Source: CAWBJO01 sp963789175
GTDB lineage: Bacteria; Pseudomonadota; Alphaproteobacteria; Rhizobiales; Aestuariivirgaceae
Length of the DNA: 64,000 nucleotides
NCBI GenBank assembly: GCA_963789175.1
Contig: CAWBJO010000007.1
Span: forward strand, 434,001-498,000
Reading direction: 5' to 3'
A program made the position numbers and the translations under genes. The notes below the pieces were generated by a model. The model searched no databases, had not been told where the DNA came from, and saw only the letters and a program-made list of their open reading frames with translations. Positions within the stretch are counted from its first letter, which is position 1, and each line of letters opens with the position of its first letter. This document shows positions 45,140 to 54,261 of the stretch, piece after piece.

Positions 45140-45226
45140 TTCGATCCTTAGTTTTGGCCCCGCCCCATTATGCACTCGAAAAGACGGGGCGACAAACGCA
45201 TCGCCTGTCGCAGTTTTACGATCGAG

Positions 45227-46192
45227 CTAGCGACAATATTTCCCGCGGCCCGGCCTGAGTTTCATCAGGTCCACGTGGAAATGGGTCTTGTGGAAGACAT
45301 CGGACCCGGGACCAAGCACCGTGTTGAAGTGGGCGCAGGCGCCCTTGCGCGCCTGGCGGAGGAACTTCGAGCGGCGGCTCGCGGGCACCGAGCCCTGGAA
45401 GCCGGCCCAGCCGCCGACGACGGCGATGCGCGCCTTCTTCTCGAACTTGAACTCGGCGATGTCGAGCGCGTTGCCGAGCGCGTGCTCGCTCATCTTGCCG
45501 GCGGAGGCATTGTTGCGGCGGCGGCAGGCATAGGAGGAGGCGTTCTCGATGCCGATGACGCTGGCGCCGAGCTGGCGACGGGCCGCAGGCTGGATATCGG
45601 TCGCGAGCCACCTGTGGAGGGCCGCCACCATGCGGCAGTTGAGGGTCGCGGGCGGCGAAATCTTCACGCCGTCGATCGCGGAAACCTCGAGCGGATAGGC
45701 GATGCCACAGCCGCCGGGCCGGCCAATGGGCTTCTGAAGCTTGTAGGCGACCTCGATGTTCCTGAGCTGGCGCTCGCAGGTCTTGCGCGCGTCCTCGACC
45801 TTGGACTTCGGCCACTTGCCGAGGCTTTTAGGGAGGGGCAGCGGCTTCGCCTTCGGCTTTGCCTCATCCCCGGGTACGGCGAAGGTCTGGACGACGGACA
45901 GTGATGCGAGCGCCATGCGGAGCTCCGGAGGCTTCGGCGGCGGCATCGGAATGTCGGCGAGCCGCGCCTCGATGGGCATCACGTAGGGCGGAGGGGTGGG
46001 GTCGGGAGGCTTCGGGCGCGGCGTCGGGACCATGGAGGACTTTCCCGCCACAGCGATGATCGAGGCTGGCGCCGCCAGCAGGCACACCGCCACGATCCCC
46101 AGCGACACTAGACTGCGCGGTCTCCCACTCTTCAATTCCGATCCCCTTCGATCCCTGGCCGCCCGGCCGAACCTTGGCGTGAAAATTGGCAT
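45227..46192 (-). CDS. Extensin-like family secreted protein
   Basis: A 321-residue protein with an N-terminal export segment (hydrophobic about residues 28-46), then a Pro-rich spacer (PTPRPKPPDPTPPP), then the conserved C-terminal extensin-like domain. That domain has CGIAYPLEVSAI, LNCRMVAALHRW, MSEHALGNALDIAEF, and a late FHKTHFHVDLM. The His/Asp pattern (SEHALGNALDI and HFHVD) resembles D-Ala-D-Ala carboxypeptidase-type peptidoglycan hydrolases, so a cell-wall role is likely. The start at 46192 is not supported by a clear ribosome-binding site; upstream ATG/TTG starts are possible. Confidence 0.85.
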   Translation of the reverse strand: MPIFTPRFGRAARDRRGSELKSGRPRSLVSLGIVAVCLLAAPASIIAVAGKSSMVPTPRPKPPDPTPPPYVMPIEARLADIPMPPPKPPELRMALASLSVVQTFAVPGDEAKPKAKPLPLPKSLGKWPKSKVEDARKTCERQLRNIEVAYKLQKPIGRPGGCGIAYPLEVSAIDGVKISPPATLNCRMVAALHRWLATDIQPAARRQLGASVIGIENASSYACRRRNNASAGKMSEHALGNALDIAEFKFEKKARIAVVGGWAGFQGSVPASRRSKFLRQARKGACAHFNTVLGPGSDVFHKTHFHVDLMKLRPGRGKYCR

Positions 46193-46462
46193 CAGATTAA
46201 GGCAGACCCGAGCTGCAACCCCCATGCCAGGCAGAGCGCGGGGTGTTCCCAAGTATTAACGGCTGAGTTACCAAGTAGAGCCAGTAAACGGTAAGACTGC
46301 GTCAATGTTACCGACAATTCACTGCAATAACGCAGAAAATAAGGACAAGTTTACCTAACCATTTGAGGCGTCCTTAAGAGGGTAAATCTATTTTTGCCTG
46401 CATTAGGGGAAGGGATAGTCACAAGAAAAGCCCTCCTCGGGGACTATCAGGGCAGGTGTCAA

Positions 46463-46975
46463 ATGCGTAGCCAAATACAGACTGTGGTTCCGGACGGAGC
46501 CGCACCCTCGAAACAGGAAGTCAAGCATCGCTATGTCGAGGCGTTGACATTGATCGAGCGTCTTCACCGCCGGTTGCTCGACGTCATCAAGGACGAATTC
46601 GAGCGGCAGGGCGATCCGGAAGTGAACGCCGTGCAGGCCCTCCTGCTGTTCAACATCGGCGACGCCGAGTTGACGGCCGGAGAGCTCAAGACGCGCGGTC
46701 ACTATCAGGGATCGAACGTTTCCTACAATCTCAAGAAGCTCGTGGAAGCGGGTTACGTGAACCACGAGCGTTCGACGTCGGACAAGCGTTCGGTCAGAGT
46801 GCGCCTCACGCCGCGCGGCCAGGAAATCCGCCGCAAGGTCGATGCGCTCTACAATCGGCAGATCCTGTCGATCACGGACGTCGCCGGGCTGTCGATCGAG
46901 GAGTTCGATCGCCTCAACCGGGCGCTGGCGCGACTCGAGCGGTTCTGGACCGATCAGATCCTCTACCGCCTCTAG
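46463..46975 (+). CDS. ldtR: MarR-family regulator LdtR
   Basis: A 170-residue winged-helix regulator. The core has EVNAVQALLLFNIGDAELTAGELKTRGHYQGSNVSYNLKKLVEAGYV, with the recognition helix around GSNVSYNLKKL, followed by the wing STSDKRSVRVRLTPRG. It matches the LdtR group described in Liberibacter and Sinorhizobium, where it activates an L,D-transpeptidase gene and affects osmotic tolerance. The next gene here is such a transpeptidase. I place the start at 46463 by family alignment, with a GGCAGG region before it. A strong terminator follows, so regulator and target are separate units. Confidence 0.88.
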   Translation: MRSQIQTVVPDGAAPSKQEVKHRYVEALTLIERLHRRLLDVIKDEFERQGDPEVNAVQALLLFNIGDAELTAGELKTRGHYQGSNVSYNLKKLVEAGYVNHERSTSDKRSVRVRLTPRGQEIRRKVDALYNRQILSITDVAGLSIEEFDRLNRALARLERFWTDQILYRL

Positions 46976-46996
46976 GCCAGCTGAAAGCTTAAGTCG

Positions 46997-47030
46997 AAAA
47001 CCCCGCAAGGCGCCTGCTTCGCGGGGTTTT
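46997..47030. terminator. Rho-independent terminator after ldtR
   Basis: A 10-bp stem (AAAACCCCGC / GCGGGGTTTT, loop 14) lies 22 bp after the ldtR stop. The T-run is part of the stem arm and is followed by GCTTT. The symmetry allows it to work on either strand. Confidence 0.8.
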
Positions 47031-47111
47031 GCTTTGCCTCACTCGATCTTGAACGGCAAACTATTGCCGGAATCGGCAGGCATGAGCTTTGATGATGGCG
47101 GAGGCACGGCC

Positions 47112-47132
47112 GCCATTTTGTGACAAAATGGC
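47112..47132. promoter_or_regulatory. Perfect 21-bp palindrome, candidate LdtR operator
   Basis: The arms GCCATTTTG and CAAAATGGC flank the centre TGA. Palindromes of this size are typical of MarR-family sites. It lies between ldtR and the transpeptidase gene, 5 bp upstream of a putative -35 element, where an activator would bind. No T-run follows, so it is not a terminator. Confidence 0.6.
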
Positions 47133-47137
47133 CACAG

Positions 47138-47165
47138 TTGCGGCCCGACCACGTGCGCCTATGTG
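47138..47165 (+). promoter_or_regulatory. Possible promoter of the L,D-transpeptidase gene
   Basis: TTGCGG and TATGTG are spaced by 16 bp. The -10 is weak, fitting a promoter that needs an activator at the palindrome just upstream. The leader to the ATG at 47262 would be about 90 nt. Confidence 0.4.
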
Positions 47166-47261
47166 ATATGGCTCCCGGTCGTTTTGACCGTGTCGAACCG
47201 CGTTGGTAGGTATGCGTCGGTTGACGTGCATCGATGGGACGAACGAGGCGCGAGGGATTGG

Positions 47262-48818
47262 ATGGGCGGTAGAGGAATGCGACCTGGGGACGTAAGGAAG
47301 CCGGAATCGAAGCGCGACTTCTCGCGCCGGAGCTTCGTCTGGCTGGCAGGGTTGGCGTTCCTGGCCGTCAGCAGCGAGTCCGCCCTGGCACTGTTCAAGA
47401 AGAACAAGGACGGGGCCGCCACCCAGAATTTCTCCAACTCGACCTCCGGGAAGAAGAAACCGAAGGCGGCGACCGAAACCCAGATCGTGGAGAACGAGCG
47501 GGAAGCGGCGCCGATGATCTATCAGGGCGCCGATCTCACGATGCTGCGCGCCATCGCGTGGTACGACCGCATCGTTCAGTCCGGCGGCTGGCCGATGCTC
47601 GCTCCTACGGACACACTGGAGGAAGATTCGGAAGGTCCCGAGGTCGCGCAGCTCAAGCAGCGCCTGGCCATCGAGGGCTATCTCGCAACCTCGAACGAGG
47701 TCGACGAAAAGTTCGACAAGATCACGGAGGATGCAGTCCGTCGCTTCCAGCGGAACCACGGGCTCGTGCCGTCCGGCAAGGTCGACAACGCGACCGTCGA
47801 TGCGATGAACGTGCCGGCGGAGGTGCGCCTGGCGACGCTCAGGTCGAACCTTCAGCGCGTCGAGGTTTACGCAAAGGATCTCGAGGACCGCTACATCATC
47901 GTCAACATTCCCGCCGCACAGCTCGAGACCGTGTCGGGCCGCTCGGTCTACTCGCGGCACAACATCATCGCCGGCAAGCCCGATCGGCCGACGCCCGTCG
48001 TCATCACCAAGATCAGCGACCTGAACTTCAATCCCTACTGGCATGCGCCGGCGAGCATCGTGGCCCGGGACATCATTCCCGACATGCTGAAGAATCCGAA
48101 GCATCTCCAGAAGCTCAACATCAAGGTGTTCGATGGCGCCGGAGGCCCGGAGATCAATCCGGCCACCATCGACTGGACGAACACGGCACCCGACCGGTAC
48201 CTGTTCCGGCAGGAGCCGGGCGGCGAGAACGCCATGGCTACCGTGAAAATCAATTTCCCAAGCCCGTTCGGCGTCTACATGCATGACACGCCCACCAAGC
48301 AGCTGTTCGCGGAAGGACAGCGCTATTTCAGCTCCGGTTGCGTGCGGGTGGACAAGGTGCAGATCCTCGAAGACTGGATCCTGCGCGGCCAGAACGGATG
48401 GGACATGGACCGTATCCAGGCCATGGCGGAAAGCGGCGAGCGGCTCGACTACAAGGTCCAGGATGGTCCGCAGGTCCGCTGGGTCTATCTCACCGCCTGG
48501 GTCACGGATGACGGCGGCGTTCACTTCCGGCCGGACATCTACGAGCTCGACGGATCGGGATTCGTGCTCGGCCAGCCACTGCCGGTCGGCCAGGGTTCGG
48601 ACGGTCAGCGCTGGACGCTGCAGCCGGCGCCCTTCGGCTACGACGAGGCATCGACGGCGGCCCCCCCACCGATCGAGCCCGATGAGACGCCGAGCGCAAT
48701 TCCGCTGAAAAAGACCAACAAGCGGTCAAATTTCAATCAACCATCCGCCTCAGTCACGACGATGATCGACGACGTCCCGGGAACCCCCGCCTTCGGCCAG
48801 GACGACCCCTCGAACTGA
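47262..48818 (+). CDS. L,D-transpeptidase, LdtP type, with peptidoglycan-binding domain
   Basis: A 518-residue periplasmic enzyme. The N-terminus has a twin-arginine-like signal (SRRSFVWLAGLAFLAV). A peptidoglycan-binding domain follows at about residues 120-185 (EVAQLKQRLAIEGYL, then DAVRRFQRNHGL). The YkuD domain carries HDTPTKQLF and the nucleophile Cys360 in SSGCVRVDK. It should form 3-3 cross-links or anchor proteins to the wall, and is the expected target of LdtR just upstream. I chose the ATG at 47262 because GAGGGA is well spaced there; an ATG five codons later has its purine run too close. The tail is polar and probably unstructured. Confidence 0.92.
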   Translation: MGGRGMRPGDVRKPESKRDFSRRSFVWLAGLAFLAVSSESALALFKKNKDGAATQNFSNSTSGKKKPKAATETQIVENEREAAPMIYQGADLTMLRAIAWYDRIVQSGGWPMLAPTDTLEEDSEGPEVAQLKQRLAIEGYLATSNEVDEKFDKITEDAVRRFQRNHGLVPSGKVDNATVDAMNVPAEVRLATLRSNLQRVEVYAKDLEDRYIIVNIPAAQLETVSGRSVYSRHNIIAGKPDRPTPVVITKISDLNFNPYWHAPASIVARDIIPDMLKNPKHLQKLNIKVFDGAGGPEINPATIDWTNTAPDRYLFRQEPGGENAMATVKINFPSPFGVYMHDTPTKQLFAEGQRYFSSGCVRVDKVQILEDWILRGQNGWDMDRIQAMAESGERLDYKVQDGPQVRWVYLTAWVTDDGGVHFRPDIYELDGSGFVLGQPLPVGQGSDGQRWTLQPAPFGYDEASTAAPPPIEPDETPSAIPLKKTNKRSNFNQPSASVTTMIDDVPGTPAFGQDDPSN

Positions 48819-48903
48819 TCGTTGCCGACATGCGGCAATCCGGCAGCTGAAAGTTCGACGCGCGGGCAGTAGACCTTTTGTCCTGTCGTTGAGCGGAATA
48901 ACG

Positions 48904-50118
48904 ATGCTGAACTACGGTAAGTACTTCGCGGCGGCCGTCACCCAAATCAAGCGGGAGAACCGCTATCGCGTCTTCGCCGAGCTCAGCCGATGCTCTGGCG
49001 CGTTCCCGAAGGCGAAGCTTCGCAGCCCCGGCGGGGAGCGCGAGGTCACCGTCTGGTGCTCCAACGACTATCTCGGCATGGGGCAGCATCCAGCGGTACT
49101 CGACGCGATGCACCGGGCGATCGACGAGGTCGGCGCCGGCTCCGGCGGAACCCGCAACATCTCCGGCACGACGCGATTTCATGTCGAGCTCGAAAGCGAG
49201 CTCGCCGACCTGCACGGCAAGGAAAGCGCACTGCTCTTCGGATCCGGATATGCCGCCAACCAGGGAACGCTCGCCGCCGCGGCGAAGATCGTGCCCGACC
49301 TCGCCATCCTATCGGACGAGCGCAACCACGCCTCGATGATCGAAGGGATCCGCCACGGCCGGGCGCAGAAGCACATCTTCGCCCATAACGACCTCGCCGA
49401 TCTCGAAAAACAGCTCAACGCGCTGCCCATCGGACAGCCGAAGCTCATCGCCTTCGAATCGGTCTACTCCATGGACGGCGACATCGCACCGGTGCGCGGC
49501 ATCGTGGCGCTCGCCAAACGTTACCAGGCGCTCACCTATCTCGACGAGGTGCATGCGGTCGGCATGTACGGGCCGCGCGGCGGCGGCATCGCGGAGCGGG
49601 AAGGACTGCTCGACGACATCGACATCGTCGAGGGAACGCTCGCCAAGGCCTATGGGCTCATGGGCGGCTACATCGCGGCGGACGGAGCCGTCATCGACGC
49701 AATCCGGTCGACGGCGGCGGGCTTCATTTTCACGACGTCGCTGGCGCCGGCAATCGCTGCGGGAGCGATCGCCAGCGTCCGGCATCTCAAATCGAGCAAC
49801 GCCGAACGCCAGCTGCAAAGGCTGCACGTGACGCGGTTGAAGATCGCCCTCGCCGAGCGCGGCCTTCCCGTCCTGGCCGGAGAGAGCCACATCGTGCCGC
49901 TCGTCGTGGGCGACGCCGCCCGCTGCAAGACGCTGACGGATGCTCTACTCGACAGCTATGCGATCTACGTTCAGCCCATCAACTATCCGACCGTGCCGCG
50001 GGGGGCGGAACGGATCCGGCTGACCCCGGGTCCGCTCCACACGCCGGAGGAAATCGCGCGGCTTGCCGAAGCGGTCGGCGCCCTGTGGGACGAGCTTGCC
50101 CTGCCGCGAGCGGCCTGA
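48904..50118 (+). CDS. hemA: 5-aminolevulinate synthase
   Basis: Makes 5-aminolevulinate from glycine and succinyl-CoA (Shemin pathway), the alphaproteobacterial route to haem. The 404-residue protein begins MLNYGKYFAAAVTQIKRENRYRVF as in the family. It has VWCSNDYLGMGQHP, GSGGTRNISGTT, the YLDEVHAVGMYGPRG segment, the PLP lysine in VEGTLAKAYGLMGGYIA, and the C-terminal QPINYPTVPRGAERIRLTPGP. The ATG at 48904 fits the family; a TTG five codons upstream is less likely. glyA, which supplies glycine, follows 120 bp downstream, and hemB is nearby. Confidence 0.97.
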   Translation: MLNYGKYFAAAVTQIKRENRYRVFAELSRCSGAFPKAKLRSPGGEREVTVWCSNDYLGMGQHPAVLDAMHRAIDEVGAGSGGTRNISGTTRFHVELESELADLHGKESALLFGSGYAANQGTLAAAAKIVPDLAILSDERNHASMIEGIRHGRAQKHIFAHNDLADLEKQLNALPIGQPKLIAFESVYSMDGDIAPVRGIVALAKRYQALTYLDEVHAVGMYGPRGGGIAEREGLLDDIDIVEGTLAKAYGLMGGYIAADGAVIDAIRSTAAGFIFTTSLAPAIAAGAIASVRHLKSSNAERQLQRLHVTRLKIALAERGLPVLAGESHIVPLVVGDAARCKTLTDALLDSYAIYVQPINYPTVPRGAERIRLTPGPLHTPEEIARLAEAVGALWDELALPRAA

Positions 50119-50238
50119 TCAAAACTTTCGGGCTTTCCAACGAAATTCGAACATGGGATGCCGGTCCGGGACAGGTGGTCCCCTTGCGCCCTGCACGAAA
50201 AGCTGCGCATGGAATTCGGCGCCATAGAGGGGACAGCC

Positions 50239-51561
50239 ATGAAGAAAAAGGTGAGCCGCAAGGCGACGCGGAAGCGGGGCAAGCCGCTCTATCCGGGGTT
50301 TTTCAAGGAACGGCTCGCCGCGGCGGACAAACCGGTTGCGAAGGCGATCGGCCGCGAGCTCGGGCGGCAGCAGCACGAGATCGAGCTTATCGCCTCGGAG
50401 AACATCGTGTCGCGCGCCGTGCTCGAAGCGCAGGGATCGGTACTGACCAACAAGTATGCCGAGGGCTACCCGCGACGGCGCTACTACGGCGGATGCCAGT
50501 TCGTGGACGAGGTCGAGGACTTGGCCATCGCGCGGGCCCGGAAACTTTTCGACTGCGCCTTTGCAAACGTCCAACCGCATTCGGGAGCCCAGGCCAACCA
50601 AGCCGTGTTTTTTGCTCTCTTGCAGCCGGGCGACACCTTCATGGGACTCAATCTCGCCGCGGGCGGACATCTCACCCATGGATCGCCCGTCAACCAGTCG
50701 GGCAAATGGTTCCGCGTCGTACCTTACGGAGTCCGACGCGACGACCAACGCATAGACTATGACGAGGTGCAGCGCGTCGCCGAGGCGGAACGGCCGAAAC
50801 TCATCCTGGCCGGCGGGTCGGCCTATCCGCGGATCATAGACTTCGCGCGCTTCCGGTCGATCGCCGATTCGGTCGGGGCCTATTTCATGGTGGACATGGC
50901 GCACTTCGCCGGGCTGGTGGCGGGTGGCGTTCATCCAAGCCCGCTCCCGCATGCGCATGTCGTCACGACGACGACGCACAAGACACTCAGGGGACCACGC
51001 GGCGGAATGATCCTTTCCAAGGACGAGGAGATCGGCAAGCGCATCAACTCCTCGGTGTTTCCCGGCCTGCAGGGCGGACCGCTCATGCACGTCATCGCGG
51101 CGAAGGCCGTGGCGCTGGGTGAGGCCCTCAAGCCGGCATTCAAGACCTATGCCCGCAACGTCGCGGCCAATGCCGCCGTGCTGGCGCGGACGATCGTGGA
51201 TGGCGGCCTCGACGTGACGTCGGGCGGTACCGATACCCACCTCATGCTCGTCGATCTCCGCCGCAAGGGCCTAACGGGGCGCGGTGCCGAGCACTCGCTG
51301 GGGCGGGCGCACATCACGTGCAACAAGAACGGCATTCCCTTCGATCCGGAGAAGCCGATGGTGACGTCCGGCGTCCGTCTCGGGACACCGGCGGGCACGA
51401 GCCGGGGCTTCGGCAAAGACGAGTTCCGGGAGGTCGGAGAGATGATCATCGAGGTCCTGGACGGGCTTGCGAAGAATGGCGAAGAGGGCAATGCTCGCGT
51501 GGAATCGGCGATCAAACGGCAGGTCATCGCGCTGACCGACCGGTTCCCGATCTACGGGTAG
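50239..51561 (+). CDS. glyA: Serine hydroxymethyltransferase
   Basis: PLP enzyme interconverting serine and glycine with tetrahydrofolate. The 440-residue protein has a basic N-terminal extension (MKKKVSRKATRKRGK) before the usual start. It then has ELIASENIVSRAVLEAQGS, YPRRRYYGGCQFVDE, the VDMAHFAGLVAGG cofactor aspartate, and the PLP lysine in TTTTHKTLRGPRGG. GAGGGGA lies before the ATG at 50239. It is between hemA (glycine consumer) and nrdR, which starts 17 bp after its stop. Confidence 0.97.
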   Translation: MKKKVSRKATRKRGKPLYPGFFKERLAAADKPVAKAIGRELGRQQHEIELIASENIVSRAVLEAQGSVLTNKYAEGYPRRRYYGGCQFVDEVEDLAIARARKLFDCAFANVQPHSGAQANQAVFFALLQPGDTFMGLNLAAGGHLTHGSPVNQSGKWFRVVPYGVRRDDQRIDYDEVQRVAEAERPKLILAGGSAYPRIIDFARFRSIADSVGAYFMVDMAHFAGLVAGGVHPSPLPHAHVVTTTTHKTLRGPRGGMILSKDEEIGKRINSSVFPGLQGGPLMHVIAAKAVALGEALKPAFKTYARNVAANAAVLARTIVDGGLDVTSGGTDTHLMLVDLRRKGLTGRGAEHSLGRAHITCNKNGIPFDPEKPMVTSGVRLGTPAGTSRGFGKDEFREVGEMIIEVLDGLAKNGEEGNARVESAIKRQVIALTDRFPIYG

Positions 51562-51578
51562 ACCAGAAGGGAAACGGG

Positions 51579-52055
51579 ATGCGCTGTCCATACTGCGGGA
51601 GTGGCGATACCCAGGTTAAGGACAGCCGCCCGAGCGAAGACGCATCGGCGATCCGGCGCCGGCGATTCTGTCCGGACTGCGGCGGACGATTCACGACGTT
51701 TGAGCGCGTGCAGCTGCGGGAGCTGCAGGTCCACAAGCGGTCCGGCCGCCGCGTTCCCTTCGACCGCGACAAGCTGATGCGCTCGATCCAGATCGCGCTC
51801 CGCAAACGGCCCGTCGATCCCGACCGCGTCGAGCGCATGGTGTCCGGCATCGTGCGCCGCCTCGAAGGCCTCGGCGAGAACGAGGTCAAGTCCGAGACGG
51901 TCGGCAAGCTCGTCATGGAAGCGCTGCGGACCCTCGACGACGTTGCCTACGTGCGCTTTGCCTCGGTGTACAAGAACTTCCGCGAAGCGAAGGACTTCGA
52001 GGAGCTTCTCGGCGAGCTGTCCGGCGAAGAGGGCGAGGATACGGCGCCGCGATGA
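51579..52055 (+). CDS. nrdR: Transcriptional repressor NrdR
   Basis: ATP/dATP-sensing repressor of ribonucleotide reductase genes. The 158-residue protein has the N-terminal zinc ribbon (MRCPYCGSGDTQVKDSRP, then RRRFCPDCGGRFTTFE) and an ATP-cone domain (VHKRSGRRVPFDRDKLMRSI). A slightly acidic tail follows. Position between glyA and ribD is conserved in Rhizobiales. AGAAGGGAAACGGG precedes the ATG. Confidence 0.97.
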   Translation: MRCPYCGSGDTQVKDSRPSEDASAIRRRRFCPDCGGRFTTFERVQLRELQVHKRSGRRVPFDRDKLMRSIQIALRKRPVDPDRVERMVSGIVRRLEGLGENEVKSETVGKLVMEALRTLDDVAYVRFASVYKNFREAKDFEELLGELSGEEGEDTAPR

Positions 52056-52098
52056 CGCCGTGACCACGCCCATTCCAGCTGCGCGGTACCCACTGAAC

Positions 52099-53166
52099 AT
52101 GACCGACGACGACCACATGCGGCATGCGCTGGCGCTGGGACGCCGCGCGCTTGGCGTTACCGGCGCGCGGCCGGCGGTCGGATGCGTGATCGTCCGCGAC
52201 GGCAACATCGTCGGCGTGGGCTCGACGGGGGAGGGGGGAGCGCCCCACGCGGAAGCAGCGGCGCTCGCCATGTCCGGAACTGCGGCGCGCGGAGCGACAG
52301 CCTTCGTGACGCTCGAACCATGCAGCCACCATGGACGCACGCCGCCATGCGCCGACGCCCTCGTCGAAGCGGGCGTGGCGCGCGTCGTCGTTGCGCTTCG
52401 CGATCCCGATCCGAGAGTGGACGGCAGGGGGCTCGCACGCCTTCGCGAGGCCGGCATCTCGGTCGAGTGCGGTCTTCATTCCGACCTGGCGCGCCGCGAC
52501 CTCGCCGGCTTCCTCATGCGTATGACCCGCGGGCGGCCCGAGGTGACGCTCAAGATGGCCGTTTCCGCCGACGGCATGATTGCCGAGGCACCGGGGCGAC
52601 GCACCGCGATCAGCGGCGAACGCGCCAACGTCCGCACCCATCTCCTGCGCGCCCGCTCCGATGCCATCATGGTCGGCGCGAACACGGTGCGCGTCGACGA
52701 CCCGTCGCTTACTTGCCGTCTTCCTGGTCTCGAGCAGCGCACTCCCATCGCTATCGTGGTCGATGGCAAATTGTCGATCCCGCCGTCGTCCCGACTCGTC
52801 CTCAACGCCCGGCACCGCCCGCTTCTCATCCTGGCGGCGCGGGATGCCGAGAATGCGGAGCTCGCCGCGAGCGGTGCCGAGATCATTCGTTGCGGTGTCA
52901 CGGCGGCGTCCCGGATCCGGCTCGCGGAGTGCCTCGACCGGCTCGGCCGGCGCGGCATCAATACCCTCCTCGTCGAGGGAGGGGCGGAGCTCGCTCGCGC
53001 ACTAGCGGCGGAAGACCTGATCGACCGGATCGTCCTCATCACCGGGCGCGTGCGATTGGGGCCGCAAGGAGTGCCCGCGGGGCTCACCATTAACGCCTTC
53101 CGTCCGGTCGAAGAGGAAACGCTTGGGGAAGACATGCTGACGCTCTATGAGAGGGCGGTGATCTGA
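52099..53166 (+). CDS. ribD: Bifunctional riboflavin deaminase/reductase RibD
   Basis: Carries out the second and third steps of riboflavin synthesis from GTP. The N-terminal deaminase domain has the zinc motif HAEAAAL and PCSHHGRTPPC. The C-terminal reductase domain has VTLKMAVSADGMIA and NTLLVEGGAELARAL. I use the ATG at 52099 (355 residues); a GTG at 52060, 5 bp after the nrdR stop, is also possible, and neither has a clear ribosome-binding site. No FMN riboswitch is seen upstream. Confidence 0.93.
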   Translation: MTDDDHMRHALALGRRALGVTGARPAVGCVIVRDGNIVGVGSTGEGGAPHAEAAALAMSGTAARGATAFVTLEPCSHHGRTPPCADALVEAGVARVVVALRDPDPRVDGRGLARLREAGISVECGLHSDLARRDLAGFLMRMTRGRPEVTLKMAVSADGMIAEAPGRRTAISGERANVRTHLLRARSDAIMVGANTVRVDDPSLTCRLPGLEQRTPIAIVVDGKLSIPPSSRLVLNARHRPLLILAARDAENAELAASGAEIIRCGVTAASRIRLAECLDRLGRRGINTLLVEGGAELARALAAEDLIDRIVLITGRVRLGPQGVPAGLTINAFRPVEEETLGEDMLTLYERAVI

Positions 53167-53176
53167 ACGAGGTTGG

Positions 53177-53782
53177 ATGTTCACCGGAATCGTCAGCGAC
53201 ATCGGCGAGGTGCTTTCACGCGAAGAGCGCGGCGACACGCTCGTCGAGATCGCCTGCGCCTATGCGGTCGACTCCATCGCGGTCGGCGGCTCCATCGCGT
53301 GTTCCGGCATCTGCCTGACGGTCATCGGATCCCGGCGTCTCGCCGACGGGCGCAGCGCCTTCGCGGTGCAGGCGTCGGCCGAGACACGGGCGAGAACCAC
53401 GCTCGGGACGTGGCGGGTCGGCACGACGATCAACCTCGAACGGGCGCTGCGGGTCGGAGACGAACTCGGCGGCCATCTGGTCAGCGGACACGTCGACGCC
53501 GTGGCGCGGATTTCCGACGTCGCTCCGGTTGGGGAATCGCGAACCCTCCAGTTCGAGCCGCCCGAGGCGCTGGCGCCGATGCTCGCCGAGAAGGGCTCCG
53601 TCTGCCTCGACGGCGTGTCGCTCACGGTCAACGAGGTCGAGGGTCGGCGGGTCGGCGTCAACATCATCCCGCACACGCTGGCAGTGACCACCCTGGGCGC
53701 GGCGAAACAAGGCGACTTCGTCAATCTCGAGGTCGACATGCTGGCGCGCTACGTCGCACGTCTCACGGAGTGGCGGCGATGA
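53177..53782 (+). CDS. ribE: Riboflavin synthase alpha subunit
   Basis: Dismutates two 6,7-dimethyl-8-ribityllumazine molecules to riboflavin. The 201-residue protein has two lumazine-binding repeats. The first starts MFTGIVSDIGEV with ACSGICLTV, the second is marked by GGHLVSGHVDAVA and CLDGVSLTVNEVEG. The start at 53177 is supported by GAGG and the invariant MFTGIV. Its stop overlaps the ribH ATG. Confidence 0.97.
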   Translation: MFTGIVSDIGEVLSREERGDTLVEIACAYAVDSIAVGGSIACSGICLTVIGSRRLADGRSAFAVQASAETRARTTLGTWRVGTTINLERALRVGDELGGHLVSGHVDAVARISDVAPVGESRTLQFEPPEALAPMLAEKGSVCLDGVSLTVNEVEGRRVGVNIIPHTLAVTTLGAAKQGDFVNLEVDMLARYVARLTEWRR

Positions 53783-54261
53783 CGAAGCGCGACGCGAAGC
53801 AGACCAGCGAGCCGATCAAGGCCCATGTGCTGATCGTGGAAGCACGCTTCTACGAGGATCTCAGCGACGAGCTCGTCCGCGGCGCGGTCGGGACGATCGA
53901 GGCGGCCGGCGCGAGCTGGGAGAGGCTCGCCGTGCCGGGCGCCCTCGAGATCCCGGGTGCGATCCTCCACGCCGCAGGGTCGGGGCGCTATGACGGCTTC
54001 GTCGCGCTCGGCGTCGTGCTGCGGGGCGAGACGTCGCACTACGATATCGTCGCCGGCGACAGCGCCCGCGGGCTGATGGACCTGACGCTCAAAGGCATAT
54101 GCCTTGGCAACGGAATCCTGACGTGCGAAACCCTCGACCAGGCATGGGCGAGGGCCCGCGTCGAAGACATGAACAAGGGCGGCGGCGCGGCCGATGCGGC
54201 GCTGCGCATGATCGCGATCAAGCGATCGATGGACGGACGAGAGAGAAAGCAACCGGCGTGA
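53779..54261 (+). CDS. ribH: 6,7-dimethyl-8-ribityllumazine synthase
   Basis: Forms the lumazine precursor used by RibE. The 160-residue protein has VPGALEIPGAI, the substrate-binding GVVLRGETSHYDIV with the catalytic histidine, and the C-terminal NKGGGAADAALRM. The ATG at 53779 overlaps the ribE stop, and its own stop overlaps the nusB GTG, so these three genes are translationally chained. Confidence 0.97.
   Translation: MTKRDAKQTSEPIKAHVLIVEARFYEDLSDELVRGAVGTIEAAGASWERLAVPGALEIPGAILHAAGSGRYDGFVALGVVLRGETSHYDIVAGDSARGLMDLTLKGICLGNGILTCETLDQAWARARVEDMNKGGGAADAALRMIAIKRSMDGRERKQPA

Noticed and set aside
46403..47008. A 201-codon frame on the minus strand over ldtR
   Set aside because: It is antisense to a complete MarR regulator with correct start and terminator.
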